NCBI GenBank assembly: GCA_902762615.1
Contig: CACWOX010000015.1
Span: forward strand, 1-64,000
DNA: 64,000 bases
Direction: 5' to 3'
From: an uncultured Ruminococcus sp.
GTDB taxonomy: Bacteria; Bacillota; Clostridia; Oscillospirales; Acutalibacteraceae
Shown: positions 7,723 to 15,687 of the stretch, piece by piece
Layout of the letters: every line of letters begins with the position of its first letter
Position numbering within the stretch: the first letter of the stretch is position 1
Notes under the pieces: model-generated
Told to the model about the DNA's origin: nothing
Databases searched by the model: none
Seen by the model: only the letters and a program-made list of their open reading frames with translations
Position numbers and translations under genes: made by a program

Positions 7723-8250
7723 ATGAAAAAATTACTCGTAATGATGATAGCGGCAGCCATGGTTATTTCATTAATGGCAAGCTGCGGCAATGAGAATAAG
7801 CAGAGCTCCGGTCAGGAAAGCGCGGATTCTTCCGTCACTGAGCAGCTGACTGATGACACGCTGGGCGACATTTTCAATGAGGCATCCGAAATCGGCGAAG
7901 GCACAGCCGGCGTATCCCTGAAGAGAGCGCAGATTGCCGCCAAAATTGCCTCATACGCAGCAGTAATGGGCTACGGAGATGATGCAGTGGAATCGCTGAA
8001 AGCGGAAATGCTGACAAAGTACGAAGCACTTGATGAGGAAAAGCAGAAGAATGTAGACGACACCTTCATGGATGCCTTCTCTCTGCTCGATAAAGCCATC
8101 GTGGACGGTGACTACGACAGCGTGAAGGGACTCTTTGAGGACGCAGGAGCAGCGGAAGGTCTTGATACCGTTCTGAAAGCGCCAGGTCTGAAGGAAAGCT
8201 ACAATGTATTCAAATCTGCTTATCTGACCATGGGCAATTCAGAGGATTAA
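7723..8250 (+). CDS. predicted lipoprotein of unknown function
   Basis: A 175-residue protein with a typical lipoprotein signal: basic MKK, hydrophobic stretch to about residue 17, then the lipobox LMASC with the lipid-attached Cys near 20. After a Ser/Glu-rich tether the body (about 45-175) is predicted to be mostly helical and acidic (DDAVESLKAEMLTKYEALDEE). I do not recognise a family. AAGGAG just before the ATG is the ribosome-binding site. It sits downstream of the response-regulator operators at 7476-7528, so it is a candidate regulon member. It is anchored on the outer face of the membrane. Confidence 0.75.
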   Translation: MKKLLVMMIAAAMVISLMASCGNENKQSSGQESADSSVTEQLTDDTLGDIFNEASEIGEGTAGVSLKRAQIAAKIASYAAVMGYGDDAVESLKAEMLTKYEALDEEKQKNVDDTFMDAFSLLDKAIVDGDYDSVKGLFEDAGAAEGLDTVLKAPGLKESYNVFKSAYLTMGNSED

Positions 8251-8291
8251 TCATTTAAAAATCTATTCATCAAAAAGGAGAAATGTAATCA

Positions 8292-8402
8292 ATGTTCAAC
8301 ACGGTCGTCAACGGTCCGGGACACATCATTCTCCAGACCATGCCGGTGCAGAATACCGCCACCATGCTTTACAATTACATGCCGCATCCCTCTTCCAACT
8401 GA
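8292..8402 (+). pseudogene. C-terminal remnant of an AIM24/TIGR00266-type protein
   Basis: A 36-codon ORF preceded by AAGGAG (8274-8279) encodes MFNTVVNGPGHIILQTMP and a short tail. This strongly resembles the last segment of AIM24-family proteins, where FNT-x-V-x-GPG-x3-LQTMP closes the beta fold. Full-length members have more than 200 residues, so only the end remains. The ORF still has a start codon and a ribosome-binding site, so a short peptide could be made, but the original function must be lost. Confidence 0.6.
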
Positions 8403-8458
8403 CGGCACAAGAAGTAAACATTCTATTCATTACAGGAGTTTTTGAACATGAAAAAACA

Positions 8459-9088
8459 TTGAGAGTAATTATTGCCATTCTTACCGCCGGTCTTATGCTT
8501 ATGGCATTCGCCGCCTGCGACAGCAAGAAGGAAGATACCGCCAAGGAAGATACCGTCAAAGAAGATACCGTGATGAAGGCGGTTTATGAGGACATCACTT
8601 CGGACGAATCCTATATTTCATGGAAGGAAATGTATCCTAACGCTACGATTGAGGAAAAGCTCGACGGAGATTACATCATCTATACAACCCAGGACAAAGA
8701 GGACTACAACGGCTATACTTTCTTTAACTATATCAAGAGAGCCGTTGCCGATTATTACGGAATGAGTTCCATGCTGATGAGAGGATATGTCGCGGGTCTG
8801 GATGCACAGAACGAGTATATGACGGAGGATATGGAAAACGGCGTTTACAAGCTGTACGCCAAAGAGTGGGATATGAAAGGGCTTGACACGATGTATGTCG
8901 ATGAGAAGGCTATGGACGGACAGAAGGAATTATTCGATATGTCCCACAATATTTTTGTCGACCACGGTAAAGTTTATGTAAAGGCATACGGCACCGCCGA
9001 TGATTTTGCGATGGTGGTCGCTGAATACGGAGAAAATACCGAACTGACTTACAAATCCATTATGGCGGCAGGGAATATCATATTGTAA
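8459..9088 (+). CDS. predicted lipoprotein with an apparent one-base frameshift at its start
   Basis: The open frame begins at TTG 8459 (MRVIIAILTAGLMLMAFAAC) and has 209 residues, with the lipobox FAAC near residue 20 and an EDT/KEDTV repeat tether behind it. The body is of unknown family. The real start is probably ATG 8448, preceded by AGGAG at 8434-8438, but that frame ends at once (MKKH, stop). One more A in the A6 run 8451-8456 would join them as MKKTLRVIIAILTAG, an ideal lipoprotein signal. So the gene is either off by a slipped A (mutation, phase variation or assembly error) or starts weakly at TTG. It precedes the phosphatase gene by 13 bp. Confidence 0.6.
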   Translation: MRVIIAILTAGLMLMAFAACDSKKEDTAKEDTVKEDTVMKAVYEDITSDESYISWKEMYPNATIEEKLDGDYIIYTTQDKEDYNGYTFFNYIKRAVADYYGMSSMLMRGYVAGLDAQNEYMTEDMENGVYKLYAKEWDMKGLDTMYVDEKAMDGQKELFDMSHNIFVDHGKVYVKAYGTADDFAMVVAEYGENTELTYKSIMAAGNIIL

Positions 9089-9101
9089 AGGAATGATTGA
9101 A

Positions 9102-10472
9102 ATGAGTAAAAAAACATCCAGGAAAACCTGGCGCACCATGACTGCCGTGCTGGCGGTGCTTCTGGCGGGCGTTATGGCGGTACAGTGCGTTTATTGGGCG
9201 GGGCTTTTTGACGCCAAGCCGGAGGAAACCGAGCCCATCAACACCGGCAGCCTGACGCGTCCGGATTACACCCTTGAGCAGGTGGTCGTGCTGAGCCGTC
9301 ACAATATACGCTCTCCGCTTTCGGGCAACGGCTCCATACTCGGCGACATCACGCCGCACGAGTGGTTCGCGTGGTCGTCCGATCCGAGCGACCTCTCCCT
9401 GCGCGGCGGTGTGCTCGAAACCCAGATGGGTCAGTATTTCCGCAAGTGGCTGGAGGCGGAGGGATTGTTTGAAAAGAACGAGCGTCCCTCCGGCAAAGCC
9501 GTCCGCATATATTCCAATTCCAAGCAGCGCACCATCGCGACGGCGCGTTATTTCTCGGCGGGACTTCTGCCCACAGCCAATACCAAGGTCGAATATCATG
9601 TGGAATTTGACAAGATGGATCCGGTATTCACTCCGCAGTTGATTTTTGTTTCCGACGAATACAATGCCGACGTCCGCAAACAGGTCAAGGAATTATTCAC
9701 CGAAACGGTCAACGGACTGAGCGACAACTATTCGCTGCTCACCGATGTGATCGACATGAAGGATTCGCAGGCATGGAAGGAAGGCACTGTATCAGAGCTT
9801 CGCACAGACGATACCGAGCTGAAATTAGAGCTGAATGCCGAGCCGGGTATGAGCGGCTCGCTCAAAACAGCCTGTTCGGTGAGCGACGCCCTTGTGCTGC
9901 AATACTATGAGGAGCCTGATGAGCAGAAGGCTGCATTCGGTCACAAGCTGACCAAAGAGCAGTGGGAGGCACTTGCTGAAATCAAGGACGTGTACGGAGA
10001 TGTGCTGTTTACCGCGCCGTTGGTTGCGCCTAATGTGGCTCATCCTCTGCTTCAGGAAATTCAGAAGGAGCTGAAGACAGACGGCAGAAAATTCAGCTTT
10101 CTCTGCGGACATGATTCCAATGTGGGCAGCGTGCTTGCCGCACTGGGAGCGGAAGAATACTCGCTTCCGTATTCCATTGAAAAGAAAACGCCCATCGGCT
10201 GCAAGGTGGTATTTTCCCGCTGGCGTGACAAGGACGGCAAGGCGTTCTGCTCTGTCGATCTTGTCTATCAGACCTCCGATCAGCTCAGGGAATTGTCATT
10301 GCTCGACCTGAAACACAGCCCTGTCATATTCCCGATAAAATTCAGCGGTCTGAAGAGCGTCAGCGACGGTCTGTATGCCGAAGAGGATTTTATGGCACGT
10401 TTGCAGGAAGCGATAGCAGAATTCGACAGCATCACAGAGAAATACGCGCCGGCGCCGAGCAAGGCTGCGTGA
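9102..10472 (+). CDS. secreted or membrane-anchored histidine acid phosphatase
   Basis: A 456-residue member of the histidine phosphatase superfamily, branch 2 (phytase and glucose-1-phosphatase relatives), expected to hydrolyse phosphomonoesters outside the cell. An uncleaved signal anchor or signal peptide occupies about residues 10-32. The catalytic N-terminal motif reads VVLSRHNIRSPL (family RHGxRxP, with Asn in place of Gly), and the distal His-Asp motif is LCGHDSNVGSVLAALG near residue 345. AAAGGA at 9087-9092 fits ATG 9102 better than the in-frame ATG at 9093. It follows the lipoprotein gene closely and probably shares its transcript. The substrate is unknown. Confidence 0.85.
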   Translation: MSKKTSRKTWRTMTAVLAVLLAGVMAVQCVYWAGLFDAKPEETEPINTGSLTRPDYTLEQVVVLSRHNIRSPLSGNGSILGDITPHEWFAWSSDPSDLSLRGGVLETQMGQYFRKWLEAEGLFEKNERPSGKAVRIYSNSKQRTIATARYFSAGLLPTANTKVEYHVEFDKMDPVFTPQLIFVSDEYNADVRKQVKELFTETVNGLSDNYSLLTDVIDMKDSQAWKEGTVSELRTDDTELKLELNAEPGMSGSLKTACSVSDALVLQYYEEPDEQKAAFGHKLTKEQWEALAEIKDVYGDVLFTAPLVAPNVAHPLLQEIQKELKTDGRKFSFLCGHDSNVGSVLAALGAEEYSLPYSIEKKTPIGCKVVFSRWRDKDGKAFCSVDLVYQTSDQLRELSLLDLKHSPVIFPIKFSGLKSVSDGLYAEEDFMARLQEAIAEFDSITEKYAPAPSKAA

Positions 10473-10537
10473 TCCTGCGCAAATCCGAAATGGCAGTAAA
10501 ACGATAAGGCACTAACAAAAGAAAGAAGATATTATCT

Positions 10538-10900
10538 ATGAGCAAAAATACTAAATCCACCATAGCGTGGAAGGTATCCACCGTCGTGGTTTCCTGCCTT
10601 CTGGCGGCTGTCAGCACCTGCTATGCGCTCGGCGTGGGCTGGAAGCGGTCCGCCCGGAGCGACAAGCCCTCTCAGTCTCAGACCTCCGAGGACGCTCTGT
10701 CCCTGTGAACGGAGAAAGCGGAAGCAAAGCAAAAGCTGGTTTCTTACATGAACGCCATTACCGATAAGAACGGCGCGGATTATGTTTTACAATCGGCTAA
10801 TTTTCAGCGGACAAAGGAGAAACCACAGACGAAAAGAAGTTTCGCTTTGCTGCCCGCCGCCATTATTCCGGTGACGACGGCATGTGCAAAAATGAAGTAA
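10538..10900 (+). pseudogene. broken gene for a small secreted or membrane protein
   Basis: ATG 10538 opens a 56-codon frame with an N-terminal hydrophobic segment (VSTVVVSCLLAAVSTCYALG), resembling the start of the preceding phosphatase (MSKKTSRKTW against MSKNTKSTIAW). A TGA at 10706-10708 stops it, yet the same frame continues with protein-like sequence (TEKAEAKQKLVSYMNAITDK) to TAA 10898. From the T4 run at 10801-10804 the better-looking reading switches frame (SADKGETTDEKKFRFAARRH). One nonsense change and one lost T explain this. A terminator follows at 10904. The family is not recognised. Confidence 0.5.
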
Positions 10901-10903
10901 TTA

Positions 10904-10954
10904 AAGCGCAAGTCATTCACTCAGCAGATGAGGAACGGCTTGCGCTTATTTTTT
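10904..10954 (+). terminator. intrinsic terminator
   Basis: AAGCGCAAG (10904-10912) pairs perfectly with CTTGCGCTT (10939-10947), followed by a run of six T (10949-10954). It closes the 7.6-10.9 kb transcripts and overlaps the end of the convergent M50 gene. Confidence 0.75.
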
Positions 10955-11575
10955 AGGATGAACGTTTGACGCCATGTGATCGCCACATCGCTGAAAAAAA
11001 GGCGTTTTATGCAGCCGCGTCAACGCAAGCATCACAGTGACTCCGATGATTGTAAAATTGCTGCCCGTGGCGATCAGAACATATATTCCGACCAGAAGCA
11101 TGGCGGCAAGCGTCATCCACGATACGGCACCGACCACGCGCGCGGCGGCATTCTCAGCGACGGTTCTTTCCAAAATATTGCGCAATATGCCGCCGCCGTC
11201 CATGCCTTCCACCGGCAGCAGGTTCATCATCCCGAGCACAAGGCTGACCGCGGCAAAATCCGGAAAGAAGCCGAATGTAACTGCGGCTGAGATCAGATTG
11301 ACGGCGCTTCCTGCCGCCATCACCGTCAGGCTCCCTTTTTCAAATTCCGCGAGAGGACTGCTGCCGATCCGCATGCCGAAGGGCGTAATTGATACCTCCC
11401 TGGGCGCGTGACCGGGGAGGAAAAACATCGCCGTCAGATGACCGCATTCGTGCAGCGTGGAGGCGAGCAAGCCCCATATCATTATCCCTCTTTGGTCAAA
11501 GAACGCCGCGGTACACATCAGCGCAAAGAAGTAGAAATTCACCCGAACCTTGCATTTCTTTATATAAAAAATCAA
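10946..11575 (-). CDS. M50-family membrane metalloprotease (SpoIVFB-like)
   Basis: A 209-residue intramembrane zinc metalloprotease. The zinc-binding HExxH is seen as TLHECGHL near residue 42, and the second motif NLLPVEGMDGGG supplies the Asp ligand near 115. Four or more hydrophobic segments are present. The frame is open into the upstream gene; the most likely start is TTG at 11575, overlapping the TGA of the M23 gene so that translation is coupled, with GTG at 11542 as an alternative. SpoIVFB cleaves pro-sigma-K in spore formers, and the adjacent M23 protein matches the SpoIVFA position, but I see no sporulation gene nearby, so the substrate is open. Confidence 0.82.
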   Translation of the reverse strand: MIFYIKKCKVRVNFYFFALMCTAAFFDQRGIMIWGLLASTLHECGHLTAMFFLPGHAPREVSITPFGMRIGSSPLAEFEKGSLTVMAAGSAVNLISAAVTFGFFPDFAAVSLVLGMMNLLPVEGMDGGGILRNILERTVAENAAARVVGAVSWMTLAAMLLVGIYVLIATGSNFTIIGVTVMLALTRLHKTPFFQRCGDHMASNVHPKK

Positions 11576-12378
11576 TTGTAGATACCGCCGATGACCCATT
11601 CGGGGTCGTAACGCTTGCCGCCCTTGCGGAATTCTATATGCAGGTGGGGACCGGTTGAATTGCCTGTGGAGCCGACAAGCGCGATCACCTGTCCCTTGCT
11701 CACCTTTTCCCCGGATTTGACCAGCAGCTTGGAGCAATGGGCGTAGAGCGTGCGTATGCCGTCGGCGTGTTCGATGATGACGACATTGCCGTAGCCGCCG
11801 TTATACCTCGCGCTGACCACCTTGCCCGACTTCATTGCCATGATGTCCGAGCCGCTTGCCGCGCCAAGGTCCATTCCCGTGTGGAATACGTACCGACCTG
11901 TGACGGGATTGACGCGGTAGTCGAAGCGGGAGGTGATCCTCGCCTTTTTGAGGGGCTTCACAAAATTGCTGCCGAAGTCGATTCTGTCCAGCCGGACGTT
12001 GGAAGGTACGTCCAGCTTGCCGTTGTAGCTTGCCGATATGCCGGAATCAATCTCTTCGCCGTCGAGCAGCAGATCGTCCAGCTCGTCGTCCACCGTCACG
12101 CTGTCGCTGCTGTTTTTGACTGTCTCAGAGTTGCCGCCGCTGCCCGGCGCCGGCTGTGTGTATGAGGAGATCGCACTGCTGACAGGCGCCGCCTCGTCGC
12201 TTTCACTCACAAAGAATGACGAACCAGCCGCCTGAGCCGGTTTTTGCGAGCCTGCCGAAGCGCGGATGATCAGCAGCGCGACAGCTGACATTCCGATAAT
12301 TGCCGCGGTATGTTTTTTGCGGTTTTTCTTTGCGCCGCTGTCCTGCGTTAACTTTTTTACGATAATTCTCATTTTCAT
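11572..12378 (-). CDS. M23-family peptidase with signal anchor (SpoIVFA/LytM-like)
   Basis: A 268-residue membrane-anchored protein. A basic N-terminus is followed by a transmembrane segment (about 24-42), an Ala/Ser-rich stretch, and a C-terminal LytM/M23 domain (about 150-268). The zinc ligands look intact: HTGMDLGA (H and D) and HLHIEF (HxH), with YAHCSKL between, so it may be an active endopeptidase rather than the degenerate SpoIVFA form. AGGAGG lies just upstream of ATG 12378. The stop overlaps the start of the M50 gene, giving a two-gene operon in which the M23 protein probably anchors or regulates the protease, or remodels peptidoglycan. Confidence 0.87.
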   Translation of the reverse strand: MKMRIIVKKLTQDSGAKKNRKKHTAAIIGMSAVALLIIRASAGSQKPAQAAGSSFFVSESDEAAPVSSAISSYTQPAPGSGGNSETVKNSSDSVTVDDELDDLLLDGEEIDSGISASYNGKLDVPSNVRLDRIDFGSNFVKPLKKARITSRFDYRVNPVTGRYVFHTGMDLGAASGSDIMAMKSGKVVSARYNGGYGNVVIIEHADGIRTLYAHCSKLLVKSGEKVSKGQVIALVGSTGNSTGPHLHIEFRKGGKRYDPEWVIGGIYN

Positions 12379-13031
12379 TTCCTCCTGTTGTTTAGCCGTT
12401 AGCCGATAGCGATGCTGATTGATTATAAATATATGCGGGAGGCGGGGAATTGATGATTAGGAATGACGGAATGATCCATTCTGAATGAAAACCCTGCAAT
12501 TACCTCAGATTACCTGAGATTACCCTGAAATGACGCGGGAAGTTTTCCGCCGGATTTTTTAAACGCTCTGTGGCAGGGGAGTGCGGGGATTTTAAAATGT
12601 TTATAATTACCTAATTACCTTTTTTATGTTTATAGATATATATATATTATTATATATAGCTCTCTCTATTAAAAAAACAGGTCATTTTGTCATTTCAGCC
12701 CTGATTTCAGGCATTTGCAGGGATTTTGACGGGGATTTTTACGGTATGGCGGTCATTTTTTAAATAAAAAAAAGCGGCTCCCCCGTCCGTCAGACCGGAA
12801 ATTGCCTGCTGCTGCATTTCTGCTCTCTGCCTGATAAAAAAATATTTTCGACAATTTTTGTTTATTTTTACCTGATAAAAGAAAGTGTAAAGTTTGACAC
12901 ACTTTTAACAAGGTTAGGCAAAACTAAGTTTATGCCAATTTGATAAAATTTTAGCAAATGTAAATATTTTTGTGGTGAATTTGACTAATCTGTAAATTTT
13001 AGCAAATTATGCCAAATGAAAAAAATAACTG
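12379..13031. other. AT-rich divergent intergenic region with repeated motifs
   Basis: About 650 bp without a plausible gene. 12420-12560 holds a loose ATTACC(T/C) repeat, 12630-12665 alternating T/A, and 12880-13020 is very AT-rich. There AAATTTTAGCAAAT occurs twice (12946-12959 and 12994-13007, 48 bp apart) and TATGCCAA occurs twice (12931-12938 and 13008-13015), bracketing them. Lying just upstream of the hydrogenase promoter, these are candidate regulator sites. TTAACAA near 12907 resembles half of a Rex site but has no clear partner. Confidence 0.45.
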
Positions 13032-13060
13032 TAGACAAATTCTATTTGAGATGATATAAT
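13032..13060 (+). promoter_or_regulatory. sigma-A promoter of the hydrogenase operon
   Basis: TAGACA (13032-13037), a 17-bp spacer and TATAAT (13055-13060) form a near-consensus promoter. Transcription should start near 13067, leaving a leader of about 168 nt before the first gene. Confidence 0.8.
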
Positions 13061-13066
13061 TAGTGT

Positions 13067-13234
13067 GTTAAAGAGCGCAATTCTGCCCGGCGTCACTATA
13101 TATAGTATCCGGCTGACGGTAAAAACACTCTCTCGTGTCCGCGCTCTTGCAAAAATGTTATTCTTTTAAAAAATGTTGCCGTGTCATGATAACTGACGCG
13201 GCGGCAAAATTTAGTTGCAGGGAGGCAAATTTTC
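13067..13234 (+). promoter_or_regulatory. structured 5' leader of the hydrogenase operon
   Basis: AAGAGCGC near 13071 pairs with GCGCTCTT near 13140, enclosing about 60 nt. A second hairpin, GCCGTGTCA (13178-13186) with TGACGCGGC (13194-13202), has nine pairs and a 7-nt loop. The GGGAGG ribosome-binding site follows. No known riboswitch class is recognised. It may stabilise the mRNA or regulate translation. Confidence 0.45.
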
Positions 13235-13732
13235 ATGCAGAAGCGAATCAGTACGCTGCCTTTCAAGGGCACTGCAGAACAAAAGAGCAAGCTCGACGCT
13301 GTCATCGCCGAGCACAAGTCTCAGCCCGGCGCTGTCATGCCCGTGCTTCAGAAGGCTCAGGACATTTACGGATACCTGCCCATCGAGGTGCAGGAAATGA
13401 TCGCGGACGGTCTCGGGGTTTCTCTCGAAAAGGTCTACGGCGTGTCCACCTTCTACTCACAGTTCGCACTGTCCCCCAAGGGCAAGTACAACATCTCGGT
13501 ATGTCTCGGCACCGCTTGCTATGTCAAGGGTTCCGGCGCTCTGCTCGACAAGCTCGTCGAGGAGCTTAAAATCCAGCCCGAGGAATGCACATCCGACGGA
13601 CAGTTCTCACTTACGGCTTGCCGCTGCATAGGCGCCTGCGGTCTGGCTCCCGTTCTCACCGTCAACGACGATGTTTACGGACGTCTGCTGCCCAAGGATA
13701 TTCCCGACATCATAGCCAAGTACAGACAGTAA
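13235..13732 (+). CDS. hydC: NADH-dependent [FeFe] hydrogenase subunit, NuoE-like (HydC/HndA type)
   Basis: A 165-residue thioredoxin-fold [2Fe-2S] subunit that passes electrons in a cytoplasmic multimeric hydrogenase. The cluster ligands are the four Cys in CLGTACYVKG and CRCIGACG (C-x4-C ... C-x3-C spacing), and the typical YGVSTFYSQF motif precedes them. GGGAGG at 13220-13225 places the start at ATG 13235. It is the first gene of a three-gene operon with NuoF-like and HydA subunits, the composition of electron-bifurcating or NADH-coupled enzymes. Codon use is strongly biased, as expected for a highly expressed gene. Confidence 0.92.
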   Translation: MQKRISTLPFKGTAEQKSKLDAVIAEHKSQPGAVMPVLQKAQDIYGYLPIEVQEMIADGLGVSLEKVYGVSTFYSQFALSPKGKYNISVCLGTACYVKGSGALLDKLVEELKIQPEECTSDGQFSLTACRCIGACGLAPVLTVNDDVYGRLLPKDIPDIIAKYRQ

Positions 13733-13767
13733 TCCAAATCATCAATATGGAGGTGCCAAGTATAAAA

Positions 13768-15669
13768 ATGGAAACTTTGCAGATTAAGTCTTTCTCCGAC
13801 CTGCAGCAGGTTAAAGCCCGTGAATACGTTCATGTGGCTATGCGTCAGTCGGCGGATGAGGCTAAGAAATACGAGGGTCAGACCTTCCGCAAGAATGTTC
13901 TGATCTGCGGCGGTACAGGCTGTACCTCTTCCGACAGTGAAAAGCTCATTGCCACAATGAAAGAAGAGCTTGCCAAGGCGGGTCTTGACAAGGAAGTCAA
14001 CGTCGTCCGCACAGGCTGCTTCGGTCTTTGCGCTCTCGGCCCGATCATGATCGTTTACCCCGAAGGCTCTTTCTATTCCCGCGTCAAGGTCGAGGATATC
14101 CCCCGCATCGTTGAGGAACACCTCAAGGGCGGCAAGGTAGTCAAGGAACTGCTCTACGATGAGACAGTGGACGGCGACAGAATCAAGAGCCTGAGCGAAA
14201 CTACCTTCTACGCAAAGCAGAAGCGCGTTGCTCTGCGCAACTGCGGCGTTATCAACCCCGAGGATATCAAAGAGTACATAGCGGTTGACGGCTACAAGGC
14301 TCTCAACAAGGTGCTGACCGAGATGTCCCGCGAGGACGTTATCAAGTGCGTCACCGATTCCGGCTTGCGCGGCAGAGGAGGCGGCGGATTCCCCACCGGT
14401 CTCAAGTGGAAGTTCGCGGCAGCCAATCAGGCTGACCAGAAGTACGTGTGCTGCAACGCCGACGAAGGCGACCCGGGCGCATTCATGGACCGTTCGGTTC
14501 TCGAAGGCGATCCGCACGTTGTCATTGAGGCAATGGCAATCGCAGGCTATGCCATCGGCGCAACACAGGGCTATGTCTACGTCCGCGCAGAGTACCCCAT
14601 CGCCGTTAAGCGTCTTTCCATCGCCATCCAGCAGGCGCGTGAAGCAGGTCTGCTCGGCGACAACATCTTCGGCACAGGCTTTAAGTTTGACCTCGACATC
14701 AGACTCGGCGCCGGCGCATTCGTCTGCGGCGAAGAGACTGCTCTGATGACCTCCATCGAGGGCAACCGCGGCGAGCCCCGTCCCCGTCCTCCGTTCCCGG
14801 CGGTCAAGGGTCTGTTCGGCAAGCCCACTATCCTCAACAACGTTGAATCCTACGCCAACATTCCGCGCATCATTCTCAACGGCGCCGAGTGGTTTGCAGC
14901 AATGGGTACCGAGAAGGCAAAGGGTACCAAGGTCTTTGCTCTCGGCGGCAAGATTAAGCACACAGGCTTGCTCGAAATCCCCATGGGCACCACCCTCCGC
15001 GAAGTCGTTGAAGAAATCGGCGGCGGTGTTCCGAACGGCAAGAAGTTCAAGGCGGCTCAGATGGGCGGTCCTTCCGGCGGCTGCGTTCCCGCAGAGCATT
15101 ACGACGTTCCGCTCGATTATGACAACCTCATCGCTATCGGCGCTATGGTCGGTTCCGGCGGTCTGATCGTCATGGACGAGGACAGCTGTATGGTCGATAT
15201 CGCCAAGTTCTTCCTCGAGTTCACGGTTGACGAGTCCTGCGGCAAGTGCACACCCTGCCGTATCGGTACCCGCAGACTGCTCGAAATCCTTGAGAAGATC
15301 ACTTCGGGCAACGGCACCATGGAAGACCTCGACAAGCTGGAAGAGCTTTGCTACTACATCAAGGCGAATTCCCTCTGCGGTCTGGGTCAGACAGCTCCCA
15401 ACCCGATTCTCTCCACACTCCGCTACTTCCGCGACGAATACATCGCGCACGTTGTCGACAAGAAGTGTCCCGCAGGCGTATGTAAGAACCTGCTCCAGTA
15501 CGTCATCGACCCCGACAAGTGCAAGGGCTGTACCGCCTGCGCCAGAAAGTGTCCTGTCGGCGCCATCTCCGGCACCGTCAAGCAGCCGCATGTCATTGAT
15601 TCCGCCAAGTGCATCAAGTGCGGCGCCTGCATGGTCACCTGTAAGTTCGGCGCAATTTCAAAGCAGTAA
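13768..15669 (+). CDS. hydB: NADH-dependent [FeFe] hydrogenase subunit, NuoF-like (HydB/HndC type)
   Basis: A 633-residue flavoprotein subunit that binds NAD(H) and FMN. Order: an N-terminal thioredoxin-like [2Fe-2S] domain (CGGTGCTSS and TGCFGLCALGP, about 48-100), the NuoF core with the NADH/FMN glycine-rich segment LRGRGGGGFPTGLKW near 200 and CNADEGDPGAFMDR near 230, the [4Fe-4S] site SCGKCTPCRIG near 490, and a C-terminal 2[4Fe-4S] ferredoxin domain (CKGCTACARKCPVGAI and CIKCGACMVTCKFGAI). GGAGGT at 13749-13754 fits ATG 13768; the frame is open further upstream but overlaps the previous gene. The domain set matches bifurcating hydrogenase beta subunits. Confidence 0.93.
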   Translation: METLQIKSFSDLQQVKAREYVHVAMRQSADEAKKYEGQTFRKNVLICGGTGCTSSDSEKLIATMKEELAKAGLDKEVNVVRTGCFGLCALGPIMIVYPEGSFYSRVKVEDIPRIVEEHLKGGKVVKELLYDETVDGDRIKSLSETTFYAKQKRVALRNCGVINPEDIKEYIAVDGYKALNKVLTEMSREDVIKCVTDSGLRGRGGGGFPTGLKWKFAAANQADQKYVCCNADEGDPGAFMDRSVLEGDPHVVIEAMAIAGYAIGATQGYVYVRAEYPIAVKRLSIAIQQAREAGLLGDNIFGTGFKFDLDIRLGAGAFVCGEETALMTSIEGNRGEPRPRPPFPAVKGLFGKPTILNNVESYANIPRIILNGAEWFAAMGTEKAKGTKVFALGGKIKHTGLLEIPMGTTLREVVEEIGGGVPNGKKFKAAQMGGPSGGCVPAEHYDVPLDYDNLIAIGAMVGSGGLIVMDEDSCMVDIAKFFLEFTVDESCGKCTPCRIGTRRLLEILEKITSGNGTMEDLDKLEELCYYIKANSLCGLGQTAPNPILSTLRYFRDEYIAHVVDKKCPAGVCKNLLQYVIDPDKCKGCTACARKCPVGAISGTVKQPHVIDSAKCIKCGACMVTCKFGAISKQ

Positions 15670-15687
15670 GAAAGGAGTGTTGCTGAA

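Noticed and set aside
12904-12916. Rex (redox) operator upstream of the hydrogenase operon
   Set aside because: Only a TTAACAA half-site is visible; the second half of the expected palindrome is absent.
13675-15591. 638-codon minus-strand ORF opposite hydB
   Set aside because: Mirror of a strongly biased coding sequence; low-complexity, no ribosome-binding site, and the plus strand encodes a clear NuoF homologue.
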